Positions 37,476 to 38,093 of a stretch of DNA of 38,093 bases are shown here, in pieces; position 1 is the stretch's first letter; every line of letters begins with the position of its first letter. The position numbers and the translations under genes are program-made. The notes beneath the pieces were generated by a model that saw only the letters and a program-made list of their open reading frames with translations, was not told the origin of the DNA and made no database searches. The stretch is from an uncultured bacterium (GTDB lineage: Bacteria; Patescibacteriota; Gracilibacteria; Absconditabacterales; Absconditicoccaceae). The stretch spans positions 1 through 38,093 of the forward strand of contig CAMVNG010000011.1 in assembly GCA_947168815.1 (NCBI GenBank), given 5' to 3'.

Positions 37476-38093
37476 TTTTACACCTAAACAAAAAATTTTA
37501 TGGGAGGCTTTTATTAATCCTCAAATTACAGAAATTCTCTATGGATGATGAGCAAGATGATGAAAATCTCGATGAGTATGAGAAATAATTTCATTTACTT
37601 GTATTACTATTCCAGGAATCGTCCGATTAGTATGAAGAAGAGAATGGGACGATCTAAGAAAAACAACACTTAATACTATTCTTAAAGTCTTAAATTCTAA
37701 AGGAATGAAAGAAGGAAGAGAATATAAACTGAATATGCAGACAAAAGAACTCCATTTTTATAATGGTTCTAAACTCTATTTTGTTCCCTTAAAAGATATC
37801 CCATCAGATTCTGAATTTAATCGATTATGAGGATATGAAATCACATATTGATATGTTGATGAAGCTCAAGAAGTTAATAGAAAAGCTATCAATATTATCT
37901 TGTCTAGATGTACAGAAAAAGTGAAGGAATATAATCTTAAAGGTAAAGTTATTATGACCTGTAATCCCATGAAATGTCATTTATATAATGATTTTATTAG
38001 GCCACAAAGTGAATGAACTTTATCAAAAGATAGGATCTTTATTCCTGCATTATATAAAGATAATCCGTTTATAGATCATAAGAAATATGAAGA
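37444..38093 (+). CDS. terL: Phage terminase large subunit, partial (cut by window end)
   Basis: ATG at 37444; the first 216 residues are present and the frame is open to the window end. FTPKQKILWEAF, Walker A LYGGGARGGKSRG, Walker B YGYVDEAQEV and MTCNPMKCHLYNDFI match the isolated copy at 27902-29248 closely (long identical blocks such as NPFIDHKKY). The nuclease domain is beyond the window. Confidence 0.92.

Noticed and set aside
1-38093. tRNA and rRNA genes
   Set aside because: I looked for T-arm motifs and conserved rRNA stretches and found none.

Overview
The window reads as DNA of a candidate-phyla (CPR) bacterium that uses TGA as a glycine codon (genetic code 25, known from Absconditabacteria/SR1 and Gracilibacteria). 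The DNA is very AT-rich. Under the standard code most genes look broken, but reading TGA as Gly restores full-length proteins with TGA at family-conserved glycines: the MATE transporter, the phosphate-binding loop of both terminases, the PCQG motif of the cytosine methylase, the TG(L/I)R box of both integrases and the acetolactate decarboxylase. All stops used are TAA or TAG. Coordinates for interrupted genes come from my own translation with TGA=Gly.

Layout. 0-16.5 kb is chromosome-like: an S-layer-homology protein, a large apparently noncoding transcript (1844-2532), small membrane proteins, a MATE transporter, DUF5684, TraX, several lipoproteins, a fluoride channel (FluC/CrcB), a DUF2207 protein with a glycine tail and a lipid-anchored acetolactate decarboxylase. 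16.6-24.6 kb mixes ordinary recoded genes (a protein with two HEPN RNase motifs, DUF362, a flavodoxin lipoprotein, TfoX-N, a ZIP transporter, an InsA-like zinc-ribbon protein) with six small genes that encode glycine only with GGN codons; most of these have a Shine-Dalgarno and their own promoter and terminator. 24.6-27.9 kb holds DUF5684 and three tandem paralogues of unknown function, and 27.9-29.6 kb an isolated, intact phage terminase pair on the minus strand. 30.5-34.2 kb carries two convergent tyrosine recombinases around a 1.2 kb noncoding region rich in repeats and hairpins. 34.5-38.1 kb is the start of a phage early/packaging module on the plus strand (radical SAM protein, ParB-like protein, cytosine methylase, terminase small and large subunits), cut by the window end.

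The most distinctive content is RNA. Six intergenic units of about 65-85 nt (minus strand) share one architecture: a promoter with TTGAAA (once TTGGAA), exactly 17 nt, then TATANN, and a terminator hairpin whose stem varies but whose loop context TTGAGATAA is invariant. Together with the ~690 nt transcript and further sRNA candidates at 4.0 and 32.3 kb, this suggests a rich and probably undescribed set of small RNAs.

The chromosomal genes look like those of a host-dependent cell with many membrane and lipoprotein functions. The right end looks like an integrated phage next to remnants of a related phage or satellite. I see no tRNA, rRNA or CRISPR array.
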